The translations under genes and the position numbers were made by a program. From the NCBI GenBank assembly GCA_024698345.1, contig JAILRH010000037.1, positions 1 to 54,318 on the forward strand: DNA of 54,318 nt. Direction: 5' to 3'. Under the pieces are notes generated by a model. That model searched no databases. It saw only the letters and a list, made by a program, of their open reading frames with translations, and was not told the DNA's origin. Shown piece by piece: positions 33,835 through 43,239 of this stretch. The number at the start of each line of letters is the position of its first letter. Positions within the stretch are counted from its first letter, which is position 1. The stretch is from Lachnospiraceae bacterium (GTDB lineage Bacteria > Bacillota > Clostridia > Lachnospirales > Lachnospiraceae).

Positions 33835-34536
33835 ATGAAATCAAAGTTTGAATGGGACCGCATGATAGGTCAGAAATTATATTCTCCGTGGAAAGTTGGC
33901 GGCGATTCGTGGGAAAAAGTTCATAGGGCACAAAAGCTTTTTAATGATTCAGAGTTTTGGCATGATCGGAGTGCGCTGTACGAACTAAAGAAATGTTTTG
34001 GAAGCGCCGGTGAGGATTTTGTTCTTACTCCGCCGGTATATTTTGACCATGGTGACAGAACATTTTTCGGAGAGCATTTCTACGCAAACACCGGGTTGAC
34101 GATTTTGGATGAGAATTATGTGAGATTTGGAGACAATGTATTTCTTGCTCCTCATGTCAGCATTTATACTGCGGGACACCCTATCGATGCAGAAATCAGA
34201 AACACAGAGGCAGAGTATGCTAAGCCGGTAACAATTGGTTCTGATGTCTGGATTGGAGGCAACGTTGTGATTAATCCGGGAGTGACTATAGGTGATGACG
34301 TAGTCATTGGTTCGGGTTCTGTTGTCACAAAGGATATTCCAAGTCACGTTATAGCAGCCGGCAATCCATGCAGAGTGATTCGAGAGATTACTAAAGAGGA
34401 TAAGCAGTATTGGAAGCAGCAGTATGATGAATATATTAGGGCTTCTAATGCAAATGAGGAATATATTAGGGTATCTAATGCAAATGAGGAATATATTAGG
34501 GCTTCTAATGCACATGAGGATGAATCAGGTCGGTGA
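33835..34536 (+). CDS. Maltose/galactoside O-acetyltransferase-like protein with repeat tail
   Basis: 233 residues of the hexapeptide-repeat (left-handed beta helix) acetyltransferase family. VRFGDNVFLAPHVSIYTAGHPIDAE (catalytic His in TAGHP), VTIGSDVWIGGNVVINPGVTIG and AAGNPCRVIREI match maltose acetyltransferases; normal length is about 185-200. The C-terminus adds three copies of a 10-residue unit EYIRASNANE encoded by a 30-bp tandem repeat. The N-terminus has about 20-25 extra residues as well. Acceptor is unknown. It is inserted between uvrB and uvrA. Confidence 0.87.
   Translation: MKSKFEWDRMIGQKLYSPWKVGGDSWEKVHRAQKLFNDSEFWHDRSALYELKKCFGSAGEDFVLTPPVYFDHGDRTFFGEHFYANTGLTILDENYVRFGDNVFLAPHVSIYTAGHPIDAEIRNTEAEYAKPVTIGSDVWIGGNVVINPGVTIGDDVVIGSGSVVTKDIPSHVIAAGNPCRVIREITKEDKQYWKQQYDEYIRASNANEEYIRVSNANEEYIRASNAHEDESGR
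34431..34520 (+). repeat. 30-bp tandem repeat, three copies, inside acetyltransferase C-terminus
   Basis: Units at 34431, 34461 and 34491, each starting ATATATTAGGG, differ at only a few positions. The length keeps the reading frame. Confidence 0.95.
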
Positions 34537-34586
34537 TTATAGCAAGGATTAGGTTAGAATAGAAAAGAAACCAAGGAAAATGATTT

Positions 34587-34629
34587 GGATCAGATTAGAT
34601 CAGATTAGATCAGATCAGATTAGATTAGA
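34587..34629 (+). repeat. 10/5-bp tandem repeat before uvrA
   Basis: CAGATTAGAT is repeated at 34591, 34601 and 34616 with a CAGAT half unit at 34611 and flanking partial units. It fills the gap between the acetyltransferase stop and the uvrA ribosome binding site (AAAGGG). Confidence 0.9.
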
Positions 34630-34643
34630 GAGTTAAAAGGGAT

Positions 34644-37490
34644 ATGGATAAGAAGAAATATATAAGAATTAAGGGTGCTCATGAGCACAATTTAAAAGGA
34701 ATAGATTTAGAGATTGAGAGAGATAAGATGGTGGTTCTCACGGGGCTTAGCGGTTCCGGGAAGTCATCTTTGGCTTTTGATACCATTTATGCGGAAGGTC
34801 AAAGAAGATACATGGAGTCGTTGTCTTCATATGCGAGACAGTTCTTAGGACAGATGGAGAAGCCAAAGGTTGAGAGTATAGAGGGACTTCCGCCGGCGAT
34901 TTCCATAGACCAGAAATCAACTAACAGAAATCCACGTTCTACAGTTGGAACTGTGACAGAAATATATGATTATATGAGACTTCTCTATGCAAGGACAGGT
35001 ATACCGCATTGTCCAAAGTGTGGCAGGGAGATTAAGAAGCAAACTGTAGATGAGATGGTAGATAAGATTGTCACTCTAGATGAAGGTACTAAGTTTCAGA
35101 TTCTTGCCCCGGTTGTAAGAGGCAGAAAAGGGCGCCACGAGAAGGTTTTAGAGGCTGCAAAGAGAAGCGGGTACGTGCGTGTACGCATTGATGGCAATAT
35201 GTACGACTTGTCAGAGCAGATTGAACTTGAAAAGAACAACAAGCACAATATAGAGATTATTATCGACCGACTCAGCATGAGAGACGGTATTGAAAAGCGA
35301 CTAAATGACTCTATTGACAATGCATTGAAACTGGGTAAAGGACTGATGATTGTAGATGTTATAGGCGGCAAGGAGATGACGTTTAGTCAGCATTTTGCCT
35401 GTCCTGATTGTGATATCAGTATAGATGAGATACAGCCAAGAAGCTTCTCATTCAACAATCCGTTTGGTGCCTGTCCTGAGTGCTATGGTTTGGGATACAA
35501 GATGGAGTTTGACGAGGATCTTATGATTCCGGATAAGTCGCTTAGCATCAATCAGGGGGCCATTGTAGTGCTCGGATGGCAGAGTGCAAATGATCCAAAG
35601 AGTTTTACAAATGCAGTGCTTCAGGCCTTGTGCAAGGAATTTGGATTTGACCTGGATACTCCGTTTGAAAAGTATAGTAAAGATGTTCACGATATTCTTA
35701 TTTATGGAACAGGCGGAATATCAGTTCCTGTTCATTATAGAGGACAGAGGGGCGTGGGCACATATGATATTGCATTTGAAGGTCTTGTTAAGTCGGTTGA
35801 GCGAAGATACAGGGAGACAGGCGGAGAGTCGACAAAAGCAGAGTATGAGTCATATATGAGAATAACGCCTTGTCCATGTTGTCACGGACAGAGACTTAAA
35901 GCTGAATCATTGGCAGTGACTGTGGCCGACAAGAATATTTTTGAAATGACAGATATGCCAATCAGAGATCTGATTCAATTCTTGGCAGAGGCAAAACTCT
36001 CCGATAGTCAGATGAGAATTGGTTCAGAGATTTTGAAAGAAATAAAAGGCAGACTTAGTTTCCTTAATGATGTTGGACTCGATTATCTCAGCCTGTCTCG
36101 TGCGACTGGTACACTGTCAGGCGGTGAGGCACAGCGTATCAGACTGGCTACTCAGATTGGTTCCGGCTTGGTTGGAGTTGCATACATTCTTGATGAGCCA
36201 AGTATCGGTCTGCATCAGAATGATAATGACAAGTTACTTGCTACGCTGAAGCATCTGAGAGATTTGGGAAATACACTGATAGTGGTTGAGCATGATGAGG
36301 ATACGATGCGTGAAGCAGATTGCGTAGTGGATATAGGCCCTGGAGCAGGTGAGCATGGCGGCGAGGTTGTTGCAGTTGGAACAGCTGAACAAATTATGAA
36401 ATGCAAGAATTCCATTACGGGCAAATATTTAAAGGGTGAATTGTCCATTCCGGTACCGGAAAAGAGAAGGACACCAAAAGGATATATCAAGATAGTTGGG
36501 GCTAAGGAGAACAATCTGAAGGATATTGACGTTGAGATTCCACTTGGAGTTCTTACAGTTGTTACAGGTGTGTCAGGCTCAGGAAAGAGTTCCCTTATAA
36601 ATGAGATTCTTCACAAGTCACTGGCAAAGCAGCTCAACAGAGCGAGAGTGATTCCCGGAAAACATAAGAAGATAGAAGGCGTTGAGCAGCTGGACAAGAT
36701 TATTGATATAGATCAATCGCCTATCGGAAGGACTCCGCGTTCTAACCCTGCTACCTACACAGGAATGTTTGATATTATAAGGGATTTGTTTGCATCTACA
36801 GTCGATGCGAAGGAGCGAGGATACAAGAAAGGGCGTTTTAGTTTCAATATAAAGGGTGGCCGTTGTGAGGCATGTAGCGGTGACGGTATCAAGAAAGTTG
36901 AGATGCATTTTCTTCCGGATGTGTATGTTCCTTGTGAAGTATGTGAAGGAAAGAGATATAACAGAGAAACACTTGAGGTCAAATATAAAGGCAAGAACAT
37001 ATATGATGTGCTTGAGATGACAGTGGAAGAGGCGCTTGATTTCTTTAAGAATGTTGAGAAAGTCAGAAATAAGGTGCAGACTCTTTATGATGTTGGACTT
37101 GGATATGTTAAATTAGGACAACCATCCACACAGCTCTCAGGTGGCGAGGCACAGCGAGTTAAGCTTGCAACAGAGCTTAGCCGTAGAAGTACAGGAAAGA
37201 CTATTTACGTACTAGATGAGCCAACTACAGGACTTCATTTCGCAGATGTGCACAAGCTGGTTGAGATTCTCCACAGACTGGTAGATGAAGGCAATACAGT
37301 AGTGGTTATTGAGCACAATCTTGATGTGATAAAGGTTGCAGACCACATTATCGATATGGGACCTGAGGGCGGTGACCGCGGAGGTACTGTTGTGGTACAG
37401 GGAACTCCTGAGGAAGTTGCAAAACACAAGACTAGCTACACTGCAAAGTATGTTAAGCAGAAGCTCGATGAGGCCAAGAAGCAAAAATAA
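34644..37490 (+). CDS. uvrA: UvrABC system protein A
   Basis: Damage-recognition ATPase of excision repair, 948 residues, normal length. Two ABC modules: Walker [10 protein letters not shown] near residue 31 and GVSGSGKSS near 640; signatures [12 protein letters not shown] and [12 protein letters not shown]; Walker [11 protein letters not shown] and [10 protein letters not shown]. Zinc fingers are visible as [21 protein letters not shown] and [14 protein letters not shown]. Its stop is only 6 bases from the stop of the convergent agrB, with no terminator between them, a sign that the agr region was inserted close behind it. Confidence 0.98.
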   Translation: MDKKKYIRIKGAHEHNLKGIDLEIERDKMVVLTGLSGSGKSSLAFDTIYAEGQRRYMESLSSYARQFLGQMEKPKVESIEGLPPAISIDQKSTNRNPRSTVGTVTEIYDYMRLLYARTGIPHCPKCGREIKKQTVDEMVDKIVTLDEGTKFQILAPVVRGRKGRHEKVLEAAKRSGYVRVRIDGNMYDLSEQIELEKNNKHNIEIIIDRLSMRDGIEKRLNDSIDNALKLGKGLMIVDVIGGKEMTFSQHFACPDCDISIDEIQPRSFSFNNPFGACPECYGLGYKMEFDEDLMIPDKSLSINQGAIVVLGWQSANDPKSFTNAVLQALCKEFGFDLDTPFEKYSKDVHDILIYGTGGISVPVHYRGQRGVGTYDIAFEGLVKSVERRYRETGGESTKAEYESYMRITPCPCCHGQRLKAESLAVTVADKNIFEMTDMPIRDLIQFLAEAKLSDSQMRIGSEILKEIKGRLSFLNDVGLDYLSLSRATGTLSGGEAQRIRLATQIGSGLVGVAYILDEPSIGLHQNDNDKLLATLKHLRDLGNTLIVVEHDEDTMREADCVVDIGPGAGEHGGEVVAVGTAEQIMKCKNSITGKYLKGELSIPVPEKRRTPKGYIKIVGAKENNLKDIDVEIPLGVLTVVTGVSGSGKSSLINEILHKSLAKQLNRARVIPGKHKKIEGVEQLDKIIDIDQSPIGRTPRSNPATYTGMFDIIRDLFASTVDAKERGYKKGRFSFNIKGGRCEACSGDGIKKVEMHFLPDVYVPCEVCEGKRYNRETLEVKYKGKNIYDVLEMTVEEALDFFKNVEKVRNKVQTLYDVGLGYVKLGQPSTQLSGGEAQRVKLATELSRRSTGKTIYVLDEPTTGLHFADVHKLVEILHRLVDEGNTVVVIEHNLDVIKVADHIIDMGPEGGDRGGTVVVQGTPEEVAKHKTSYTAKYVKQKLDEAKKQK

Positions 37491-37496
37491 ACAAGG

Positions 37497-38075
37497 TTAA
37501 GATGTTTGCATTTCTTGATTTACAAGTCGTCCAATTAATGAAGAAGCAAAGACTATTAAAAATACAATTGCCTGTAGAAGAAGATATTCTTTGTTTTCTG
37601 TTATTATAAAAAACAAAAATAAAAAGAAACTAATCAAAATAGTGATGTATGTTCTGCTGATAAAAACACGGTTTTTATCAGCAGTTACTATTTTATTAGG
37701 ATGATTTACAGGACCAATAAATAATAAAAGAATTGCGAAAACAATGTAAATAATAGCAGATATTATAATAGGCAATTCTATATACTTAACAATTAGTAAA
37801 GAAGAAATAAGAACAATACATGAAGCTAAAAAACATTTTAAATATGTATTTAAATGAAAACCTCCGCCGAAAGAACGAAGGGGAATGAAAAAAAGAAAGA
37901 AATATAGACATTCAGGCAACATCTTTAAATATAATCCTATCGCTATACTGCACAATACATTAGCAAATAATTCCAAGAAACATTGGAAGCCATAGTTATA
38001 AACATCTATCATATCTTCAGTTATTATATTCTTTGATAAAAGGTATTGCGACAGTATTTTGGCTAAGTTTTCCAT
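37497..38075 (-). CDS. agrB: AgrB-like peptide-processing membrane protease
   Basis: 192 residues with about six hydrophobic segments. AgrB cleaves the AgrD pro-peptide C-terminal part and forms the thiolactone. Catalytic residues are recognised in PLRSFGGGFHLNTYLKC: His74 and Cys81, seven apart as in staphylococcal His77/Cys84. The longer open frame upstream overlaps agrC; ATG 38075 is the family start, with GGAGGG 12 bases before it. It is the last gene of the minus-strand agr operon, convergent with uvrA. Confidence 0.92.
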   Translation of the reverse strand: MENLAKILSQYLLSKNIITEDMIDVYNYGFQCFLELFANVLCSIAIGLYLKMLPECLYFFLFFIPLRSFGGGFHLNTYLKCFLASCIVLISSLLIVKYIELPIIISAIIYIVFAILLLFIGPVNHPNKIVTADKNRVFISRTYITILISFFLFLFFIITENKEYLLLQAIVFLIVFASSLIGRLVNQEMQTS

Positions 38076-38100
38076 AGTTTTCCATAACCCTCCATATCTA

Positions 38101-39393
38101 TTATATGCCAAACATAACGATGGTAACTTGAAATGTATTGTTGTTATCAGTGATTTCCATCTGTCCATTGTAATGTGAAACTGCATGTTGGACTGACGAA
38201 AGCCCAAGCCCATGATAATAATTATCTCTCTTTGTTGTTAGATATTTTCCGTTTCTATTTTTCCTGAGTTTTTTCTCATAATTATTTTTCATATTTAGCT
38301 GTAGTACATTTTTTGAATATGATAAATTTAAATCTATATAAGGATCTTCGTCTGAAACTTCAGAACATGCTTCCATAGCATTATCGATAAGATTTCCAAT
38401 GATAATAGCTAAGTGACCACTTTCAAATGGGAGAGAAGATGGTACTAATACATCTGCATTGAGAGCAATGCCTTTTTTCTTTGCTAAAATAAATGAGTAA
38501 TTAACCAAAGAGTCAATAACGATGTTTCCGCTGTGTAAAATCCCATCAGCCTGATTATCCATACTAATATCTAATAGGTTCGAAATATATTTTTCTGCGT
38601 CATTTACTTTATTTGCCTGAATCATGCCTAATAAACTTATAAGATAACCTTTGATATCATGGCGAAATTTACGAATTTCAAAATAAAATGTTTCCCGCTC
38701 AACAGCTTGATGTGTGCATAAATCAAGCTGTTGAGAATATAATCTGTTTTGTTCTCTTAATTCAGCATTTTTGCATATCCAATCATATATTTCGAAAATA
38801 ACGTAATTAGATATAATTAATAAAAAACTGGCAGATGCAGAAAATATCGCATAATTATTATGTTTGCCAGAAATAAGAAATAAATTATGTATGATAAAAA
38901 TGCTACTGACAGGAATTATCAAAATACTTAAAAAATATGGTAATGGTATTTCCGAGTAAAAAGTGTGATTGATAAATTTATTGATAATAACGTATAAAAG
39001 GATCATACATAATTGAGATAAGAAACTGCCGGCAATCTGAAGTGTATTCTCATCTATATTTGCAACGGTAAGAAGCATCATTACGATAACCTCAAGCATC
39101 ATCCATATTGCGGATATTATTATTGTAAAGATACAACGTTGCATCAAATTTGTTTTTCGTACAGTTGTACTAATGATAAAAATAAACAGTATATTTCCAA
39201 GCAACTGTACATGTGGAGGAAGAATTATACCAATTACACTTAAAGAAAGAAATGTATAGTATAAAATCCATTTAAAATAGTTAATAAATTTCCGTTCTCC
39301 TTCTCCCAAAATAATTATTTTATATTTTTGTAAAATAAGAAGTTGAAGAAAAGGGAAGAGCAGATTGAGAATAATTTCTAAATGGGAAATCAT
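38101..39393 (-). CDS. agrC: AgrC-like sensor histidine kinase
   Basis: 430 residues: about six transmembrane helices (1-200) forming the peptide-sensing domain, a dimerisation helix with EIRKFRHDIKGYLISL (phospho-acceptor His), and a GHKL ATPase domain with NLIDNAMEACSE (N box) and HGLGLSSVQHAV (G box). This is the HPK10 layout of AgrC. It overlaps the response regulator gene by 4 bases, so the two are translated together. The ligand is probably the cyclic peptide from the divergent agrD. Confidence 0.9.
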   Translation of the reverse strand: MISHLEIILNLLFPFLQLLILQKYKIIILGEGERKFINYFKWILYYTFLSLSVIGIILPPHVQLLGNILFIFIISTTVRKTNLMQRCIFTIIISAIWMMLEVIVMMLLTVANIDENTLQIAGSFLSQLCMILLYVIINKFINHTFYSEIPLPYFLSILIIPVSSIFIIHNLFLISGKHNNYAIFSASASFLLIISNYVIFEIYDWICKNAELREQNRLYSQQLDLCTHQAVERETFYFEIRKFRHDIKGYLISLLGMIQANKVNDAEKYISNLLDISMDNQADGILHSGNIVIDSLVNYSFILAKKKGIALNADVLVPSSLPFESGHLAIIIGNLIDNAMEACSEVSDEDPYIDLNLSYSKNVLQLNMKNNYEKKLRKNRNGKYLTTKRDNYYHGLGLSSVQHAVSHYNGQMEITDNNNTFQVTIVMFGI

Positions 39394-40133
39394 TTTTCAA
39401 CAACCACCTTTCCACCAGCTATTTTACAAAGCATACTTCTAACTTTTTTTTGTCGGTCTTCACTAATCTTTAATTCGATGTTATATCCATTATGAAAAAT
39501 TGTTACATTATAAAAATCCATCTGGATAATATAATCATAGTTCACCAAAAATGACTGATGAATTCGTAAAAAATAGTGACGACATGTAGACAGTTCATTT
39601 TCAATATCATTAAGTTTTCCATAAAAACGTTGAACAGTGCCGTCTTTCAAGTGAATGTATATAACTCTATTACTACTTTCAAAGTAAACGATATCTTTTA
39701 CGACTACTTTTTGTATGTTTTTATTGTATTTAAATTGAAAGAATACTTCTGTTTCAGTTATGCGTTCACACGCATCTCTGAAGTATCGTGAGAATTGTTC
39801 ATAATTAAGAGGTTTTGATAGAAAACGAAATGGTTCAACCTCAAACAGTTCTTTTAAATATGCATCATAACTTGATACATAGATTAACAAAGTTGTTCTG
39901 TCAATTTCACGAATTCGTTTGGCGGCAGTTATTCCATCAACTTGTTTCATTTCAATATCAATAAATATTATTTCGTAGTGGGAATTATTTTGAATACTAC
40001 ATAATAGCGTTTTTCCGTCTGAAAAAACATCTGTTTCGACGCGAAGTCCTAACTTTTGACTTTCTTTAAGAATTAAAGTCTCAAACCTCCCAGAAAAAGT
40101 AGGATCGTCATCGCAAATTGCTATTCTTAGCAT
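39390..40133 (-). CDS. agrA: AgrA-like LytTR response regulator
   Basis: 247 residues. Receiver domain (1-125) with ICDDDPTFSG and the phospho-acceptor Asp in IIFIDIEMKQVDG, and a LytTR DNA-binding domain (about 140-240; KVVVKDIVYFESSNRVIYIHLKDG, HYFLRIHQSFLVNYDYI). LytTR regulators bind paired direct repeats. It overlaps the upstream XRE gene by 26 bases and the downstream agrC by 4. Confidence 0.93.
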   Translation of the reverse strand: MLRIAICDDDPTFSGRFETLILKESQKLGLRVETDVFSDGKTLLCSIQNNSHYEIIFIDIEMKQVDGITAAKRIREIDRTTLLIYVSSYDAYLKELFEVEPFRFLSKPLNYEQFSRYFRDACERITETEVFFQFKYNKNIQKVVVKDIVYFESSNRVIYIHLKDGTVQRFYGKLNDIENELSTCRHYFLRIHQSFLVNYDYIIQMDFYNVTIFHNGYNIELKISEDRQKKVRSMLCKIAGGKVVVEK

Positions 40134-40533
40134 ATTTTAACACTCCCTTTGTATTAAGATTTTCATCCTTGTGAGTTTTTTCATAGTCACACTCTTCTTG
40201 AACTTTTTCTAAACACTCAAGAATGCATTTAATTGTTTTTTTGTTAATATCGGATAAATTATGATAACGAAGAAGAATATCATAATATTTTTCTAATTCG
40301 TTATTTGGTTGATATTTGTTATCGTAAATGTGCTTAGTATCAGCAATTCCAAGAATGTAATCGGTACTTACATTAAATTTAAGTGAAATTTTAATGAGTA
40401 AATCAGAGGGAATGGAATATGTTGATGTTTCCATTCTGCTTATTGTCTGTTGTGTAGTACCAATTTTTGTTGCAAGTTCTTCTTGGGAAATATTTAGACT
40501 ATTACGCAATTCACGAATGCGATTATTTGTCAT
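40108..40533 (-). CDS. XRE-family transcriptional regulator, first gene of agr operon
   Basis: 141 residues. Residues 3-62 are a Cro/CI-type HTH (RIRELRNSLNISQEELATKIGTTQQTISRME, then the family tail NVSTDYILGIAD). The rest is helical and highly charged with no known domain. Its 3' end overlaps agrA by 26 bases, so it is cotranslated with the two-component system. A repressor role on the divergent agrD promoter is inferred from position. AAAGGGG lies before the start. Confidence 0.9.
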   Translation of the reverse strand: MTNNRIRELRNSLNISQEELATKIGTTQQTISRMETSTYSIPSDLLIKISLKFNVSTDYILGIADTKHIYDNKYQPNNELEKYYDILLRYHNLSDINKKTIKCILECLEKVQEECDYEKTHKDENLNTKGVLKYAKNSNLR

Positions 40534-40657
40534 GTGTAAAACCCCTTTCTGCTTGTATTTTTACATACATAATTACAATAATCCAACAAATATTTGATGT
40601 AATTGTGAACACATATATGAGTAAAACAAAAAAAAAAGCCCAAAATATGGGGGAATC

Positions 40658-40675
40658 TTACGAGATATATCGTAA
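40658..40675. promoter_or_regulatory. Inverted repeat upstream of agrD (putative operator)
   Basis: TTACGA-N6-TCGTAA is a perfect 6-bp inverted repeat. It lies about 40 bases upstream of a TATAAT (40712-40717) that lacks a recognisable -35 box, as expected for an activator-dependent promoter. A second inverted repeat, AATTACA (40571-40577) and TGTAATT (40598-40604), lies nearer the XRE gene. Confidence 0.5.
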
Positions 40676-40747
40676 ATTCAACATTTAAAATATTTTTAAA
40701 AATAAATAATATATAATGTTTCGAAAAGAAAATGGGGAGGTTTTTTA

Positions 40748-40894
40748 ATGTTAAGAAGTAAAAAGAATAATGGGGTTGCGGTTATTTTGGAAAAGGTTGC
40801 GCGTAATTCGGTGAAGGCTGCAAATGATAGCAGATGTATGTATTGTTTTCATCAGCCAAAACAGCCAAAAAATATCGAAAAAATATTCAAGTAG
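40748..40894 (+). CDS. agrD: AgrD-like cyclic autoinducer peptide precursor
   Basis: A 48-residue frame with an excellent GGGGAGG ribosome binding site 7 bases upstream. Organisation matches AgrD: amphipathic N-terminal helix (GVAVILEKVARNSVKAA), a Cys-containing core, and a proline-rich charged tail (HQPKQPKNIEK). Clostridium perfringens AgrD has the comparable tail HQPEEPK directly after its five-residue ring. By that comparison the thiolactone ring here would be Cys30-Met-Tyr-Cys-Phe34. It is transcribed divergently from the agrBCA operon and has its own terminator. The gene is short enough to be missed by gene callers. Confidence 0.85.
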   Translation: MLRSKKNNGVAVILEKVARNSVKAANDSRCMYCFHQPKQPKNIEKIFK

Positions 40895-40911
40895 CATAAT
40901 ACAGAAAAGAT

Positions 40912-40953
40912 GCCATGCGTATAATTGGGAAATATACGTATGGCTGTTTTTTT
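40912..40953 (+). terminator. Intrinsic terminator of agrD
   Basis: GCCATGCGTATA (40912-40923) pairs with TATACGTATGGC (40933-40944; one G-U), followed by TGTTTTTTTG. Confidence 0.92.
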
Positions 40954-41019
40954 GAAAATCTTTAAGATTTCCACATAATTACTTGATACGATTAGAAAAA
41001 AGAAAGGGTGAAATTTATT

Positions 41020-41718
41020 ATGAGTACAATATTAAAGACAACAGATTTGTGTAAAAAATTTAAAAATCAGAATGCTGTAGATTGTGTATCATTAAATATC
41101 AAGAAAAATACAGTGTATGGTTTGCTAGGGCCTAATGGAGCAGGTAAATCAACTATATTAAAAATGATTTCCGGAATATTAAAACCGACATCCGGCAATA
41201 TAGAAATCAATAATCATGAGTGGAGCCGAAACGATCTTAAGAATATCGGAGCATTAATTGAAATGCCACCTCTATATGATAATCTGACAGCTTATGAAAA
41301 TCTTAATGTGAGAGCGTTAGCACTTAATATTCCAAAAGAGCGAATTGGCGAGGTATTAGAGACAGTTCAGCTCACGGATACAGGAAAAAAGAAGGCAGGA
41401 CAGTTTTCGTTAGGAATGAAACAAAGACTTGGAATTGCACTTGCATTATTGGCACAACCGGAAATATTAATTCTTGACGAGCCTACAAATGGATTAGATC
41501 CAATAGGTATTCAGGAATTAAGAAATTTGATTCGCTCATTCCCGGAAAAAGGGATTAGTGTTATTTTATCAAGTCATATTTTATCCGAAGTAGTGCAGAT
41601 AGCGGATTACATCGGTATTATTTCCGAAGGAAAACTTGAATATGAGAATAAGATTGATAAAGATGAAGATTTGGAAAAAGTATTTATGGATGTAGTTTCA
41701 AAAAGTTATGGGAGGTAA
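41020..41718 (+). CDS. lanF: Lantibiotic immunity ABC transporter ATPase LanF
   Basis: 232-residue ATPase of the bacitracin/lantibiotic-protection group. Walker A GPNGAGKST (37-45), signature FSLGMKQRLGIALAL, Walker B LILDEPTNGLDPIG. It pairs with two permeases directly downstream to expel the mature peptide from the producer membrane. ATG 41020 is preferred, with AAAGGGTG 9 bases before it. A 6-bp inverted repeat AAATCT-TTA-AGATTT (40956-40970) upstream may be regulatory. Confidence 0.92.
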   Translation: MSTILKTTDLCKKFKNQNAVDCVSLNIKKNTVYGLLGPNGAGKSTILKMISGILKPTSGNIEINNHEWSRNDLKNIGALIEMPPLYDNLTAYENLNVRALALNIPKERIGEVLETVQLTDTGKKKAGQFSLGMKQRLGIALALLAQPEILILDEPTNGLDPIGIQELRNLIRSFPEKGISVILSSHILSEVVQIADYIGIISEGKLEYENKIDKDEDLEKVFMDVVSKSYGR

Positions 41719-41724
41719 TAAATA

Positions 41725-42453
41725 ATGGTTAGTATGATTTGTTCTGAATTGATGAAGATGAGGCACACATTCTCATTGAAAATAGTAGTTGGTTTTCCGA
41801 TATTGACAGTGATAATTGGCTATTTGCTAAGCGGGACATCCGCACAGTATGCAGCGTATAACTGGTGGTATGTGGCAATGTTACCTATCACACTATCTAT
41901 TATATCTGTCAACATAATTATTAGAGAAAAAAACACAGGATATCAAAATGTGTTATGTTTGGGAAACTCGTTAAAGAAGGTGTACTTTTCTAAAGTAATG
42001 GCAATTGCAGTATTATTGTTTGTTTCCAATATGGTAATTTGGATTGGATGCATGATTCTTGGAATAATAACTAAAGTGAATATTACTCCTCAGGATGGTT
42101 TGCGTGGAACAGTACTTCTAATACTTTCGTTTTTGTGGCAGATTCCGGTTATTATGTTTTGGGCAAAGAAAATAGGTTATTTACCTGCAATAATGGTTTC
42201 TTTTGGAATGAATGAGATACTGTCATTTATTGGAACTGAGAAAAATTGGTTTTTATTTAATCCATATGCAATTCCTGCACGAATTGTAGGACCGTATTTT
42301 CACTTACATCAAAACGGATTGACGTTGGAGAGTGGTTCTTTTTTATTAGATAAATCTGTAGTATTGCCGGCAACAGGACTCAGTTTGTTATTGGGAATTT
42401 TTTTGTTATTAATAACAATGAATTTCTTTGCAAGGGGTGAAAATAATGTGTGA
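41725..42453 (+). CDS. lanE: Lantibiotic immunity ABC permease LanE (MutE/EpiE type)
   Basis: 242 residues with six membrane segments. The start MICSELMKMRHTFSLKIVVGFPILTVIIGY and the cytoplasmic IIREKNTGYQNVLCLGNSLKKVYFSK block match MutE/EpiE immunity permeases. It follows lanF by 6 bases and overlaps lanG by 8. Confidence 0.88.
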   Translation: MVSMICSELMKMRHTFSLKIVVGFPILTVIIGYLLSGTSAQYAAYNWWYVAMLPITLSIISVNIIIREKNTGYQNVLCLGNSLKKVYFSKVMAIAVLLFVSNMVIWIGCMILGIITKVNITPQDGLRGTVLLILSFLWQIPVIMFWAKKIGYLPAIMVSFGMNEILSFIGTEKNWFLFNPYAIPARIVGPYFHLHQNGLTLESGSFLLDKSVVLPATGLSLLLGIFLLLITMNFFARGENNV

Positions 42454-43198
42454 GTTATCTAATTATTTGAAAAGCGACATATACAAAATACGTCGTTCAT
42501 TATTTTATTGGTTACATTTAATATTTCCATTATGTGGAATGGGATTGATGGTGCTTTTTGCTTTATTTTCAAAAGCAAATTATATTGTTAAGTTTGCAGC
42601 TTTTTTTCAACTTTTTGCCATTGCATATCCATTTGTGATAGGTGTAGTGTGTGAAAATATAGTGGATCAGGAAGCGAGAGCCGGACATTGTCAAAATATG
42701 TTGATGCTTGCAGACAGGAAAAAAGCAATAATATCAAAATTTCTGATTTTGATTTCCTGCGGATTTTTATCATTATTTACTTCTGCGCTATTATATGAGC
42801 TGCTATTGAACCACATTTTACCAAATACTCAATTGAGTATAGTTCTATTTCTAAAACCGGTAATTATTCTTTGGGGTAGTAATCTTATGATTTATGCATT
42901 GCATCTGATAATTGCATTTCAATTCGGAAAGAATGCCTGTATAGGAGTTGGAGTTGTCGGAAGTCTTTTGACGGCTCTAATGCAGACTGATTTGGGAACC
43001 GGATTGTGGTTTTTGTTACCACATGGAATTGGGATAAGACTCACAGAAGCCTCATTAAATTCATTTTTCATAAATGATTTTGTTTTAGAAAAAGAGGTAA
43101 AATTAGGTTATATTTCTGCTATAATGATGACAGTGTTCTGTGTAGTGGGAATGATAATATGGTTTTCTTTTTACGGAGGACAAAATACAACAGACTGA
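42446..43198 (+). CDS. lanG: Lantibiotic immunity ABC permease LanG (MutG/SpaG type)
   Basis: 250 residues, six membrane segments. YLKSDIYKIRRSLFYWLHLIFPLCG and VDQEARAGHCQNMLMLADRKKAIISK are typical of MutG-type immunity permeases. ATG 42446 is chosen because AAGGGGTG lies before it; it overlaps the lanE end. Completes the LanFEG exporter. Confidence 0.87.
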   Translation: MCELSNYLKSDIYKIRRSLFYWLHLIFPLCGMGLMVLFALFSKANYIVKFAAFFQLFAIAYPFVIGVVCENIVDQEARAGHCQNMLMLADRKKAIISKFLILISCGFLSLFTSALLYELLLNHILPNTQLSIVLFLKPVIILWGSNLMIYALHLIIAFQFGKNACIGVGVVGSLLTALMQTDLGTGLWFLLPHGIGIRLTEASLNSFFINDFVLEKEVKLGYISAIMMTVFCVVGMIIWFSFYGGQNTTD

Positions 43199-43239
43199 TA
43201 TATTGGGTTGCAAGGGTTTTAGAAAATGAGGTGATGGTA

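Noticed and set aside
40394-40688. Small plus-strand open frames opposite and behind the XRE gene
   Set aside because: They overlap a clear HTH gene on the other strand, are low complexity and have no ribosome binding site.
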